From: Patescibacteria group bacterium
Lineage (GTDB): Bacteria; Patescibacteriota; Patescibacteriia; UBA2591; UBA6264
Assembly: GCA_021735685.1 (NCBI GenBank)
Contig: JAIPGN010000006.1
Location: 1-36,205 of the forward strand
DNA length: 36,205 nucleotides
Reading direction: 5' to 3'
The notes under the pieces are model-generated. The model saw only the letters and a list, made by a program, of their open reading frames with translations. It did not search any database and was not told the DNA's origin. Numbering within the stretch: the first letter of the stretch is position 1; the number at the start of each line of letters is the position of its first letter. The position numbers and the translations under genes were made by a program. Below are positions 26,822-35,322 of the stretch, piece after piece.

Positions 26822-27637
26822 TTAAAATTTCAACTCATCTAAAGGAACTTCCAAGAACTCATTTTTGGTCTTAATAATAACAATTCTTTCTAAGACCCGA
26901 TAACCCTTGACTTGGCCAGGGCCTTGCTTAGTCTTAACCTTGCTCCCCAAAGAAGGTAAATCTTTAAGCGCTTCTTTATAAGCTTCTTCTTCAAAAGAAA
27001 GGCAACACTTGAGGCGACCGCAGATTCCCGATAACCTTTCTGGTCCCCTCTGAGAAAGGCTTTGATGAGCCATCATTTCTGTAGTTACTTGTCCTAAATT
27101 TTTTAAAAAACTTAAACAACATAAGGGTCGGCCACAAGGTCCAATATCTCCCATCAAACAAGTTTCTTGCCGCGCACCCACTTGATGCATTCGAATTGAT
27201 TTATGGAAACGATGAGCTAAATCTTTAACCAAAAGACGAAAATCAACTCGATTAGGTGCCACAAAAGCAAAAGTAACCCTTCCTCCGTCAAAACTAAAAA
27301 GAGCGTCAATAACTTTTATTGGCAACTCTCTTTTTTTTGCTAAATCCTCACAGGCCTTAATTGCCTTTTTTTTAGCTTTATTCTTTTCTTGGAAATTTTT
27401 TATATCCTCTGCGCTCGCTTTTCTTAAAATAATGACTTTCTCTTCTTGGTCAGAGAATTCCTTGCCTTCTTCTGTCACTCTCACTACTGTGCCTAAATCT
27501 GTACCCTTCTTTGATCTAATAATAACCTTTTGGCCCGCTTGTAAATCTCCAGCCAAAATTGGCTTTCCTTTCTGATTTAAAATAGCGCCATAAAGACCTT
27601 CCCAGGAAGCTAATTGTACTAAAACTCCAACACCCAT
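26822..27637 (-). CDS. PSP1 domain protein (RicT/YaaT-like)
   Basis: RVDFRLLVKDLAHRFHKSIRMHQVGARQETCLMGDIGPCGRPLCCLSFL...GICGRLKCCLSFE. Confidence 0.93.
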   Translation of the reverse strand: MGVGVLVQLASWEGLYGAILNQKGKPILAGDLQAGQKVIIRSKKGTDLGTVVRVTEEGKEFSDQEEKVIILRKASAEDIKNFQEKNKAKKKAIKACEDLAKKRELPIKVIDALFSFDGGRVTFAFVAPNRVDFRLLVKDLAHRFHKSIRMHQVGARQETCLMGDIGPCGRPLCCLSFLKNLGQVTTEMMAHQSLSQRGPERLSGICGRLKCCLSFEEEAYKEALKDLPSLGSKVKTKQGPGQVKGYRVLERIVIIKTKNEFLEVPLDELKF

Positions 27638-27673
27638 TTAGATTTCAAGTATTTATTTCTTTGATCTTAAAAA

Positions 27674-28255
27674 CTATAAAGCGAAACGAACGAATCTACG
27701 AATCTGAATATTTTCACCAAGTTTAGCAATCATCGCCTGAATTAAATCAGTAATCGTTTGTTGATCGTCCTTAATAAAACTTTGCTCCAATAAACAGGAG
27801 GTGCTATAGAATTTTTCTATTTTATTTCCTAAAATTTTATCAATAATTTCAGCTGGTTTTTTTTCTTTTTCTAGATTTTCTCGATAAATTTGCTTTTCCT
27901 TTTCAATAATTTCAGCTGGCACCTCTTCCCTTTCTTTCCAACGAGGATTTGCCGCCGCAATATGTAAAGCAATTTCGTGAGCCAATTTTTTAAACTCTTC
28001 ATTTCGAGCCACAAAATCAGTCTCGCAGACTAATTCCAGTAAAACTCCAATTTTGTTATTGCTGTGAATATAGGCCTCAACTAGCCCCTCTTTGGTTTCT
28101 CTCAAACCCTTATCGCTGGCCATCTTTTGCCCTCTTTTCCTTAAAAATTCAATTGCTTTTTCTAAATCATTATTACTTTCTTTTAAGGCCTTTTGGCAAT
28201 CTAAGATGCCTGCCCCAGTAACTTGACGTAATTTTTTGATAATTTCAGAACTCAT
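27674..28255 (-). CDS. tsf: Elongation factor Ts
   Basis: MSSEIIKKLRQVTGAGILDCQKALKES...VCETDFVARNEEFK; the ORF-track start at 28381 is upstream of the likely ATG at 28253-28255. Confidence 0.93.
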   Translation of the reverse strand: MSSEIIKKLRQVTGAGILDCQKALKESNNDLEKAIEFLRKRGQKMASDKGLRETKEGLVEAYIHSNNKIGVLLELVCETDFVARNEEFKKLAHEIALHIAAANPRWKEREEVPAEIIEKEKQIYRENLEKEKKPAEIIDKILGNKIEKFYSTSCLLEQSFIKDDQQTITDLIQAMIAKLGENIQIRRFVRFAL

Positions 28256-28256
28256 A

Positions 28257-29132
28257 TTATTTTTCTTTTTTATCTTTATCTTTTTCTTTTTTATCTTTTT
28301 TATTTCCTTTTTTTGTTTCCTTCTTGTCTTTCTCTGTCTTTTTTGCTTCCTTTTGCTCGCCTTTAGACTCTTTTTCCTCACTTTTCTCTTTTTTTCCTTT
28401 TTCTTTAGCCACTAAGGAAGGATTCTCTGCTTGGCCAATAATAACAGCTTCAGTAATTAATTTAGTTATTATTTCAATTGTTTTTAAAGAATCGTCATTA
28501 ATAGGAATAGGAAAATCAACTAATTCTGGATTAGCATTAGTGTCCACCATAGCCACTACTGGAATTTTACACTTCTGAGCCTCCTCTATTGCTGTTTTTT
28601 CGTGAACAATGTCAATAACATAAATTAAGTCAGGTTTCTTTTTTAAATCCTTAATTCCGCCAATCATGGTTTCTAATTTTTTGAGCTCTCTTTCCATTTC
28701 TAAACGTTCTTTTTTCGTATATTTCTCCCATTCTCCTGATTGCGAATCTTTGGTCATTTTATTAAATTTTTTAATCAATTTAGAAATAGTAGCAAAATTA
28801 GTTAAGGTGCCTCCTAGCCACCGTTGATTAACATAAGGAACTCCGGACTCTAAAGCAAACTTAGTAACAATATCTTTGGCCACTGGTTTGGTGCCTAAAA
28901 AAAGAATCTCTGCACCAGCAGCTACCTGCTCTCTAACAAAATTAACAGCCTCTTCTAATTTTAGAAGGGTTTTTTCTAAATCAATAAAATGAATATTATT
29001 TCTTAAGCCCACAATAAAAGGTTGCATTTTGGGCAAACATTTATTTTTGAAATGCCCTAATTGCGCTCCCGCTTCAGCTAGTTCATCTACAGAAGGTAAG
29101 GACAAGGTTTTCTTCGATTGCTTGGTTGTCAT
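28257..29132 (-). CDS. rpsB: 30S ribosomal protein S2 with Lys/Glu-rich C-terminal tail
   Basis: AGAQLGHFKNKCLPKMQPFI...IHFIDLEKTL...VNQRWLGGTLTNF...PVVAMVDTNANPELVDFPIPIND. Confidence 0.96.
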   Translation of the reverse strand: MTTKQSKKTLSLPSVDELAEAGAQLGHFKNKCLPKMQPFIVGLRNNIHFIDLEKTLLKLEEAVNFVREQVAAGAEILFLGTKPVAKDIVTKFALESGVPYVNQRWLGGTLTNFATISKLIKKFNKMTKDSQSGEWEKYTKKERLEMERELKKLETMIGGIKDLKKKPDLIYVIDIVHEKTAIEEAQKCKIPVVAMVDTNANPELVDFPIPINDDSLKTIEIITKLITEAVIIGQAENPSLVAKEKGKKEKSEEKESKGEQKEAKKTEKDKKETKKGNKKDKKEKDKDKKEK

Positions 29133-29167
29133 AAAATAAGTAAATAAAAAATTTTTAAGCTTTTGAA

Positions 29168-29196
29168 ATTATAACAAAATCTCCTCAAAAGAGCAA
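29168..29196 (-). promoter_or_regulatory. Sigma70-type promoter of rpsB-tsf
   Basis: TTGCTC - 17 nt - TATAAT on minus strand. Confidence 0.65.
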
Positions 29197-29211
29197 GACT
29201 TGTTTTAAGGC

Positions 29212-29239
29212 TTGACAAAAACATTGACTCCTGTATACT
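29212..29239 (+). promoter_or_regulatory. Sigma70-type promoter of a standalone small RNA
   Basis: TTGACA (29212-29217), 16 nt spacer, TATACT (29234-29239). Confidence 0.8.
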
Positions 29240-29245
29240 ATTGAT

Positions 29246-29374
29246 ACTAAATTAATGGAGGAAAAATATTTTTAGGGAGGTGAGCGAGAAAGTCCGGGAA
29301 AGAAGAGTCCTCCTTTCATCAATAAAGATCGCTCGCTTCCCTTGTCTTAATTGCCCTTCGGGGCAATTTTTTTT
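29246..29374 (+). ncRNA. Unassigned structured small RNA with intrinsic terminator
   Basis: Strong promoter upstream; near-perfect 14 bp stem (29274-29287 with 29329-29342); terminator AATTGCCC-TTCG-GGGCAATT + T-run; no plausible CDS. Confidence 0.7.
29349..29374 (+). terminator. Intrinsic terminator of the 29246 small RNA
   Basis: aattgcccttcggggcaatttttttt. Confidence 0.92.
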
Positions 29375-29385
29375 ATTCTGAAAAA

Positions 29386-29631
29386 CTAAAGCCCTTCTTT
29401 AATTTTAGACATTTTTGAAGCCAAGTCTCCCTGCATCTTCTTCAAAGCCTGATTAAAACATTTCTGAATAACCTTTTCTTGTTTTTCTTTTTCTAATTCT
29501 GGGTTTAATTGAATCTCCAAAATTTCCATTTTTCCATTTATTTTTATCTTTACCCCTTCTAATTCTTCTTCTACCTCAGATTGACTTAATAAAGATTGAA
29601 TTTGTTTTAATTGTTTTATTTTCTCAAACAT
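29386..29631 (-). CDS. ybaB: YbaB/EbfC family nucleoid-associated protein
   Basis: Small ORF ending ...EKVIQKCFNQALKKMQGDLASKMSKIKEGL, with the KINGKMEILEIQLNPEL core. Confidence 0.75.
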   Translation of the reverse strand: MFEKIKQLKQIQSLLSQSEVEEELEGVKIKINGKMEILEIQLNPELEKEKQEKVIQKCFNQALKKMQGDLASKMSKIKEGL

Positions 29632-29752
29632 ATTTTTTTATAATTTAATTTATTTTATAATCCCCTAGGAACCCGTTTCCCCAGTCATTTATTGCACAGG
29701 TTGAACCTGTGTATTTTTTTAACTTCAACTCCTAAGAAATATTTTGATAAAC

Positions 29753-29844
29753 AAAAAAGGGTGTTAAGTTAGAATCAGGCGAAGCCTTCAACCAAGAGAT
29801 AATTAAGTAAATAATCATCCTGAGAAATAAATCCCCCTAACACC
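29753..29844 (-). ncRNA. Unassigned small RNA of about 92 nt
   Basis: Minus-strand promoter TTGTTT-16 nt-TATAAT places the start at GGTGTTAGGGGG; 3' end is TTAACACC-C-TTTTTT; 5'/3' ends pair GGTGTTA:TAACACC, with inner hairpin AGGC-TTC-GCCT. Confidence 0.6.
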
Positions 29845-29851
29845 ATTGCTT

Positions 29852-29879
29852 ATTATAACAACCTCTATCAGAAAAACAA
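29852..29879 (-). promoter_or_regulatory. Sigma70-type promoter of the 29753-29844 small RNA
   Basis: TTGTTT (29874-29879), 16 nt, TATAAT (29852-29857) on minus strand. Confidence 0.6.
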
Positions 29880-29997
29880 CTTTCTAAAACTGTGGACAAT
29901 CATAGCCAATCCTCTTCGACAAATAAACCGACAAGCAGAAGGCGACTATCAACTCTTAGGAGCCGAGCTCCTAAATAAAATAGCTTTTAGGAATAGC

Positions 29998-30023
29998 AAA
30001 AGCCCGGGCAAAAGCCCGGGCTT
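29998..30023. terminator. Terminator-like hairpin downstream of the surface protein gene
   Basis: aaagcccgggc-aaaa-gcccgggcttt, strong GC stem. Confidence 0.8.
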
Positions 30024-30099
30024 TCTAATTAGCGAATATTTTTAGTATATTCCTAACTGTGAATCGGTTTAAACGCTCCGATCAAAACGTTAAATCTAT

Positions 30100-33000
30100 C
30101 TATTGAGTCCAGCTAGACCAATCAGAAGGCAAAGTATCTACATAAGTACCAGCACACCAATCATATTCAGTGGTGTCGTTGGCAGCACTATGAGTAACTC
30201 CTTCATAATGATCTGACCAGATCAAATAACTATCTCCACTTAAAGTGTTGTAGTTAGTAAGCTCGGTAGCGTCAGTATTGACCTCTTCGGCAACTCGGAT
30301 AGAGAAAGAATCATCTTCGGCAAAGCCTTGGCCAGTACCCTTTAAGGTATAGGTTCGGGTTTCGCCAGCTGGAATGACTTCTTCCTTAGCAGTCAACCAA
30401 GAAACGGACAAGACATCAGAAGTAGAGGTGGTATTAGAAATATCACTAATAGTACCAATGTCTGTGCCTTGAACAATCTTAGTGGAACCACGATAGAGCT
30501 CAATATTATTGACAGAATTACCAGCGCTAGTAGCGTCAAAAACAGAATAGTCGAAACTAATTCTCTTTAAGGCTACGTCTTCATTAGCGTCAGCACTAAC
30601 CGTAAAGGTGATCAAATCCATTTGTTTATTGCCTAAAGCACCACTGTAATCGCTAGCAGCGATTGTTGGTTTAGTGCGTCGGACATACATAGGATTAGCA
30701 CCAAGCAAACCACCAGAGAGAGACAAATCATAAATTGTTTCACCAGAGGAAGAGCCAACAGCTTCAAAGTAAGTGCTGGTATCATTTTCCCTGATTCCTA
30801 AATTAATGACATTGCCAGAAACAGCTTGACCAGACCAAGTATTGAGATTAGCTTTAATGGTTAATACTGTAGTTCCATCTTGAGGAACCTCAATATTAAG
30901 GCCACTAATCGTTTTTTGGCCACCAGTCAAATCAAGACCAGTGCGAGAACCGCCATCCCAATAGAGATCTATAGAAGAAATCTCCGTGGTGGTAGCAAGA
31001 GCACTACCAGCGGCATTTAGATTTAGCACGGTCAATTTGTTAATGACATAACCCTCATTAGTAGCAGTAAACTTAACTTTACTTACTTCTTGAGCGCTAT
31101 TTCCCATAACCACAATCGTGGAGTCAGGAGAATTAGCATCCAAGGCTGCGGTTAAACCACCTTGCTCAGTAACAGTAATAGCGACGGTATTAGCAGCGTT
31201 AGCTGAACCGCTAACATCAACGTCACGAGAATCCTGATCATAAGCAATGATGATAGAATCGCTAGCAGCTGAAGGATCAACCTCAAAATAAAGGAAAGTA
31301 TTGCCACTATTTAAATAAGTGGAAGAAATGCTGGAAGAAATATTAGCCTTGAAATTAAGGGTTTTAGATTCTCCAGCTGGGACCGTAATGTCTAAGCTAT
31401 CAAAGATAGCAGCATTTTTGCTAGAGCTATAATTCTCTAAGCCTACGGTCTTAACTAAAGTGTCTCCATCATAGATAGAAATACTATCCACTGCGTTTTT
31501 AGCGTCATAAGCAGAGCCAAAAGCAGTGCTGGTGTCATCAGCATGTAAGTAACCAGTAATCTTGGAAACATCAATATCATCAGCTTCGCCAGCAGTTAGG
31601 ATTAGACCCAAGACCGGCACGTCAGTAGCACCAACTACAAAAGTGTTACTAGTCGGTAATGAAGAGCGAGAAGCAGCTAAAGTAGGAGCTTCTACGGTCT
31701 GAGCATTACCAGTAACAGAAGTTGGAACAATGTCTGATTGGCTAATGAATTCATTAGAGTCGTCATCTTTAACATAATCCGCAGTAGCGCCTAACTCAAT
31801 ACCAGCAGTGATTTGAGCATCAACCACAGTATCGGTGTTGGCGGTATCAATAGTCACAATAAAATTGCGAGTATTGTTAGCAGAAATACTAAAGTCGTCA
31901 GACAAATTAAAGGTGTTGGTGTCAGTGCCATCATAAGAAGTAGCTCCACCAAACTCAACATAAGTAGCGTCAGTATAGGTGACGGTACCTAAGCTGCTTA
32001 AAGAAGCTAAGGTAGATCCAGTATCAGCATCCTTAACCTTTAAGTCAGAAATATCACCAGCAACCACACCTTCGCCAGCTTCATAAACTTTTAAAGTTAC
32101 ATCTAAGTCCTTGACCGTAACATTGGTTTCTGGAGTAATAGAGAACTTTAAGATAGTGACATCGTTGGCGTTTTTAGTGATTTTGCCAGCATTAGGGCCA
32201 TTTTCTGCAATCGTGATTGCTCCACCCTGAAGATCAATTCGACGAGCGGTAACATTTTGCTCAGCCGTAGTATCAACATCAGTGTTGTCAACAGCAGCGC
32301 TAACATTATAAAGCAAGTCAGTGGCATTTAAATGGCTATCTTCTTCAATCATGGCATAGAGGTATTGGGCAACCTTGCCCAAGACATCAGCCTTGACAGA
32401 GAAACGCATAGCATTGCTATCAGCAATGGCATAAGGAGAGCTGAAATTAAAAGTAGCTCTATCTTTAGCGCCAACAGAAGCAACGCTAGAAACTAAATCA
32501 CCATTTTGGTCATAAAGCTTAAGATTGCTGACTTCAGAGGTAGACAAAGTTCCACCAAAGGTAACTACTAATTGATTAACGCTAATATTGTTAGCGCCAG
32601 CTGTAATTTTAAAGTTAGCAACTTCTACATTATCAGATCCTACTGAAGGATCAGAGGGATTGGTTCCCATAGAAATAGTAACACTGCTCACATCTTGAGC
32701 GCCAACTTCCATGGTATTACCATTTAAAGGTAAACCATTAACAGTGGCCGTAGTATCAACTGTAGTTAAACTAAAAATATGACGATTGCCTTGATCGGCA
32801 GTACCTAAAGCGGCTAAGTCACCTTTTAAAGTAACAGTCTTGTAAGAATTAGCCGGAACGTTTAAACCTAAACCAGAAAATTCAACAGTGTGATTGTCTG
32901 TGCTTAAAGTTCGGCTATTAGTGACACGACTGGAATCCACGTCTAAATATAAACCGGTCCAATCATCAGTATCACCAATTCCACTTCTCTTAAAGGTCAA

Positions 33001-33855
33001 AGAGTCAACAGAAACAGCTGAAGAGCCAGCAGTTAATTTAACTTGCAAAAGACCATTATTGGTGGAATTACCCAGCATTAATGAAGGAGCAAAAGTATTG
33101 TATAAGCTCGCAGTTAAAGCTGAAGTAGTGGTGCCGGAACCAGCTAACCAACCTGGAGTTAATAATCCAGATTCTACGCCAGTAATAGCAGCACCGTCGG
33201 CATAAACTTCGTCATTGTCAATAGTGACAACAGAAGTTTCAAGATATCTGTTGGCGCTGAAAGCAGCGTCAGAGATAGCTCTTTTCTTGCCATCTTGAAT
33301 CAGATATCGTTGGGAAGAACCGGCATATTTTACAATAGTGCCGTCAGGATGGGTGGCGGATGAAGTTAAGTCTGAGCCCATATCATAGTTGAACTTAGAC
33401 AATAAATCATCAGGAACCCAAGTTACTCTTGCCCAATTAGGATCGCTAAACAATCCTTGATAAACTTGCTCTGATAAAACAGGGCGAAGTTCGCCGTCTT
33501 CTACGTAGAAAACAGCAGTAGCGTCTTTCCCTTCTAAACTGGTGGTAGTCCCACGGAAAAGAGAGCCATCACGAAATGGCATGGGGTTTTCATCAGTATA
33601 GGCAGCTAATTCTGAAGCACTTACTGTTTTCACAGTAGAGAAATCCTCAGGATAGCCCCAAGAGAGATAGACGTTAAAGTGAGGAAAAACTCGCTTACTG
33701 GAACCCTGAATGTAATAAACAGCTGAACTGTCAGCAGTCTTTACTAGGTCGCCATCAACAATGGTCGCTGCTTGAGCAGGAATGACCATGCCGAAGGACC
33801 AGAGTAACATAGTAGCGGTAGTTCCTATTGCAATCAATTTTTTTAATCTACTCAT
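30100..33855 (-). CDS. Very large secreted surface protein (S-layer-like), multi-domain beta-rich
   Basis: Signal peptide (LIAIGTTATMLLWSFGMVIPAQAA), repeated GxxVKxxxSxxxYxIxxGxKR motifs at the N-terminus, many Ser/Thr/Asp/Val-rich Ig-like repeats, few Cys. Confidence 0.75.
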   Translation of the reverse strand: MSRLKKLIAIGTTATMLLWSFGMVIPAQAATIVDGDLVKTADSSAVYYIQGSSKRVFPHFNVYLSWGYPEDFSTVKTVSASELAAYTDENPMPFRDGSLFRGTTTSLEGKDATAVFYVEDGELRPVLSEQVYQGLFSDPNWARVTWVPDDLLSKFNYDMGSDLTSSATHPDGTIVKYAGSSQRYLIQDGKKRAISDAAFSANRYLETSVVTIDNDEVYADGAAITGVESGLLTPGWLAGSGTTTSALTASLYNTFAPSLMLGNSTNNGLLQVKLTAGSSAVSVDSLTFKRSGIGDTDDWTGLYLDVDSSRVTNSRTLSTDNHTVEFSGLGLNVPANSYKTVTLKGDLAALGTADQGNRHIFSLTTVDTTATVNGLPLNGNTMEVGAQDVSSVTISMGTNPSDPSVGSDNVEVANFKITAGANNISVNQLVVTFGGTLSTSEVSNLKLYDQNGDLVSSVASVGAKDRATFNFSSPYAIADSNAMRFSVKADVLGKVAQYLYAMIEEDSHLNATDLLYNVSAAVDNTDVDTTAEQNVTARRIDLQGGAITIAENGPNAGKITKNANDVTILKFSITPETNVTVKDLDVTLKVYEAGEGVVAGDISDLKVKDADTGSTLASLSSLGTVTYTDATYVEFGGATSYDGTDTNTFNLSDDFSISANNTRNFIVTIDTANTDTVVDAQITAGIELGATADYVKDDDSNEFISQSDIVPTSVTGNAQTVEAPTLAASRSSLPTSNTFVVGATDVPVLGLILTAGEADDIDVSKITGYLHADDTSTAFGSAYDAKNAVDSISIYDGDTLVKTVGLENYSSSKNAAIFDSLDITVPAGESKTLNFKANISSSISSTYLNSGNTFLYFEVDPSAASDSIIIAYDQDSRDVDVSGSANAANTVAITVTEQGGLTAALDANSPDSTIVVMGNSAQEVSKVKFTATNEGYVINKLTVLNLNAAGSALATTTEISSIDLYWDGGSRTGLDLTGGQKTISGLNIEVPQDGTTVLTIKANLNTWSGQAVSGNVINLGIRENDTSTYFEAVGSSSGETIYDLSLSGGLLGANPMYVRRTKPTIAASDYSGALGNKQMDLITFTVSADANEDVALKRISFDYSVFDATSAGNSVNNIELYRGSTKIVQGTDIGTISDISNTTSTSDVLSVSWLTAKEEVIPAGETRTYTLKGTGQGFAEDDSFSIRVAEEVNTDATELTNYNTLSGDSYLIWSDHYEGVTHSAANDTTEYDWCAGTYVDTLPSDWSSWTQ

Positions 33856-34200
33856 ATATTAATTAATCCTCTTTATGATCCGCCTTAAAACAAATATCAA
33901 CGAGTACTGCATTGATATCTTAAAATGTTTTAAAGACGCATCTTATATAATATTTCCCCGCTTAGTTCTCGATCTTCTCAACACTTGCGCGCCAAGACGA
34001 TAAAGGAAATTCTCAGGGGATATCCCGTTCTGAGACCTTCCCCGTTGAATTAAATGAAATCATTTAATAGAACACAAGAACCAAAACTCGACCTTTAGTG
34101 TCAGCCGAAGCTGACTCGGCCTGGCCCGACAAATATTGACCTGAGTGAATGCCGGGTGAACCGAGGAGGAATTAGTAATTAGTAAGATATTTATTATAAA
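33856..34200 (-). promoter_or_regulatory. Long hairpin-rich leader of the surface protein gene
   Basis: Successive inverted repeats at 34100-34115, 34049-34068, 34011-34035, 33919-33935 and 33894-33918. Confidence 0.55.
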
Positions 34201-34213
34201 TTAGTTAAAAGAT

Positions 34214-35248
34214 TTATTGGTCTTCTCTAATCAAACCGGTTTGCAATTCTTGATCTGGATTTTCTACTCTTTTTATATTAATACCTTGAAAAACTTCGCC
34301 AGTAGATGCCGGTGGAAGTGAGGGACTAGGTTTAATAATTTCTGCCGGCTCAGAAGTCTCTGAAGATAAATCCTCTTCTAAGAGAGAATCTTCCAATGTG
34401 CCTTCTTCGGTAATCGGCTCTTGAGGCTCAACTAAGTTTGACGAATCCTCAGGAATAAAGTCACCTTCAATTTCATTATCTAGTGAATTCTTTTCTGTTT
34501 CTTCTAGTAAATCGTTAAGCTCTTCTTCAATGGTGGGATCTGAGGAATTTTCCAAATATTGCATAGCTTCTTCAATATTATTTAAAGCTGCCGAGAAATT
34601 TCCTACATTCAAGTAATCAGAAGCTTCTTTTAAAATTCTAGCCAGAGCATCTCCTTGCAGGGAACCAAAAATTTGTCGGCCATCTTCTACCGGCAAATTA
34701 TCTTCTTCTAAGTCGTCTTCTATATATAGAAGCTCATCTTCTGGAAAAGTGTCAACACGAGCAGTTAATTCTTTTTTTAAACTTTTAATCTCTGTAGAAA
34801 CTTCTTGAGCCAAAATATTTAAATCTTCTTCTTGTTCAACACTTCCCTCTTCTATTCCTTGGGCTAAAATTTTAGCCTCTTGTAAACGGGTGGTTAAAAT
34901 GTCAGCCCGCAAAACAGTTTTTTTGCTTTGATTGAAAGCTAAAACTAATTGAGTTTTCTCAGCCACTCTTTTAACGGTGTATAAGAATTGACCGGGCACA
35001 GCGTTTTCTGAAGCCTTAACTAAACCAAAACCACTGATGAAAATAACAAAAAAGGCCATTAGGCTTATCGCCACTGGCTTTAAAGATAAATAGAAATTCA
35101 TTCCAATCTTTGGGCTTCCGGGAAACATCTCTTTAAAAGATCTTAAAAGCATATCATAAGACTCCCTTTCTTTAATGGGGTCTTGTTTCGCAGATTGATG
35201 AAGTCTTCCTAATTGTTTTAAAGATTTTATAATCTCTTTTTCGGTCAT
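34214..35248 (-). CDS. DUF5667-like membrane protein, probable anti-sigma partner
   Basis: Cytosolic N-terminus, TM LMAFFVIFISGFGLVKA, then SENAVPGQFLYTVKRVAEKTQLVLAFNQSKKTVLRADILTTRLQEAK. Confidence 0.65.
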   Translation of the reverse strand: MTEKEIIKSLKQLGRLHQSAKQDPIKERESYDMLLRSFKEMFPGSPKIGMNFYLSLKPVAISLMAFFVIFISGFGLVKASENAVPGQFLYTVKRVAEKTQLVLAFNQSKKTVLRADILTTRLQEAKILAQGIEEGSVEQEEDLNILAQEVSTEIKSLKKELTARVDTFPEDELLYIEDDLEEDNLPVEDGRQIFGSLQGDALARILKEASDYLNVGNFSAALNNIEEAMQYLENSSDPTIEEELNDLLEETEKNSLDNEIEGDFIPEDSSNLVEPQEPITEEGTLEDSLLEEDLSSETSEPAEIIKPSPSLPPASTGEVFQGINIKRVENPDQELQTGLIREDQ

Positions 35249-35322
35249 GTTTATCCCGTTATAAATTTAATAACTCATTCACTTATTAAGACGAAGGAAT
35301 CTCAAAAATGTAACAACAAAAA

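Noticed and set aside
28256-28381. N-terminal K/R-rich extension of the tsf ORF
   Set aside because: Overlaps the S2 tail out of frame; the canonical EF-Ts start MSSEIIKKLR is at 28255.
29246-29374. Assigning the 29246 RNA as RNase P RNA or SRP RNA
   Set aside because: It has a GAAAGUCCGGG stretch, but it is far too short for RNase P and lacks the SRP helix 8 GGAAGGAAGCAGC core.
32894-33205. ORF 32894-33205 plus strand
   Set aside because: Antisense of the surface protein gene; no promoter or domain evidence.
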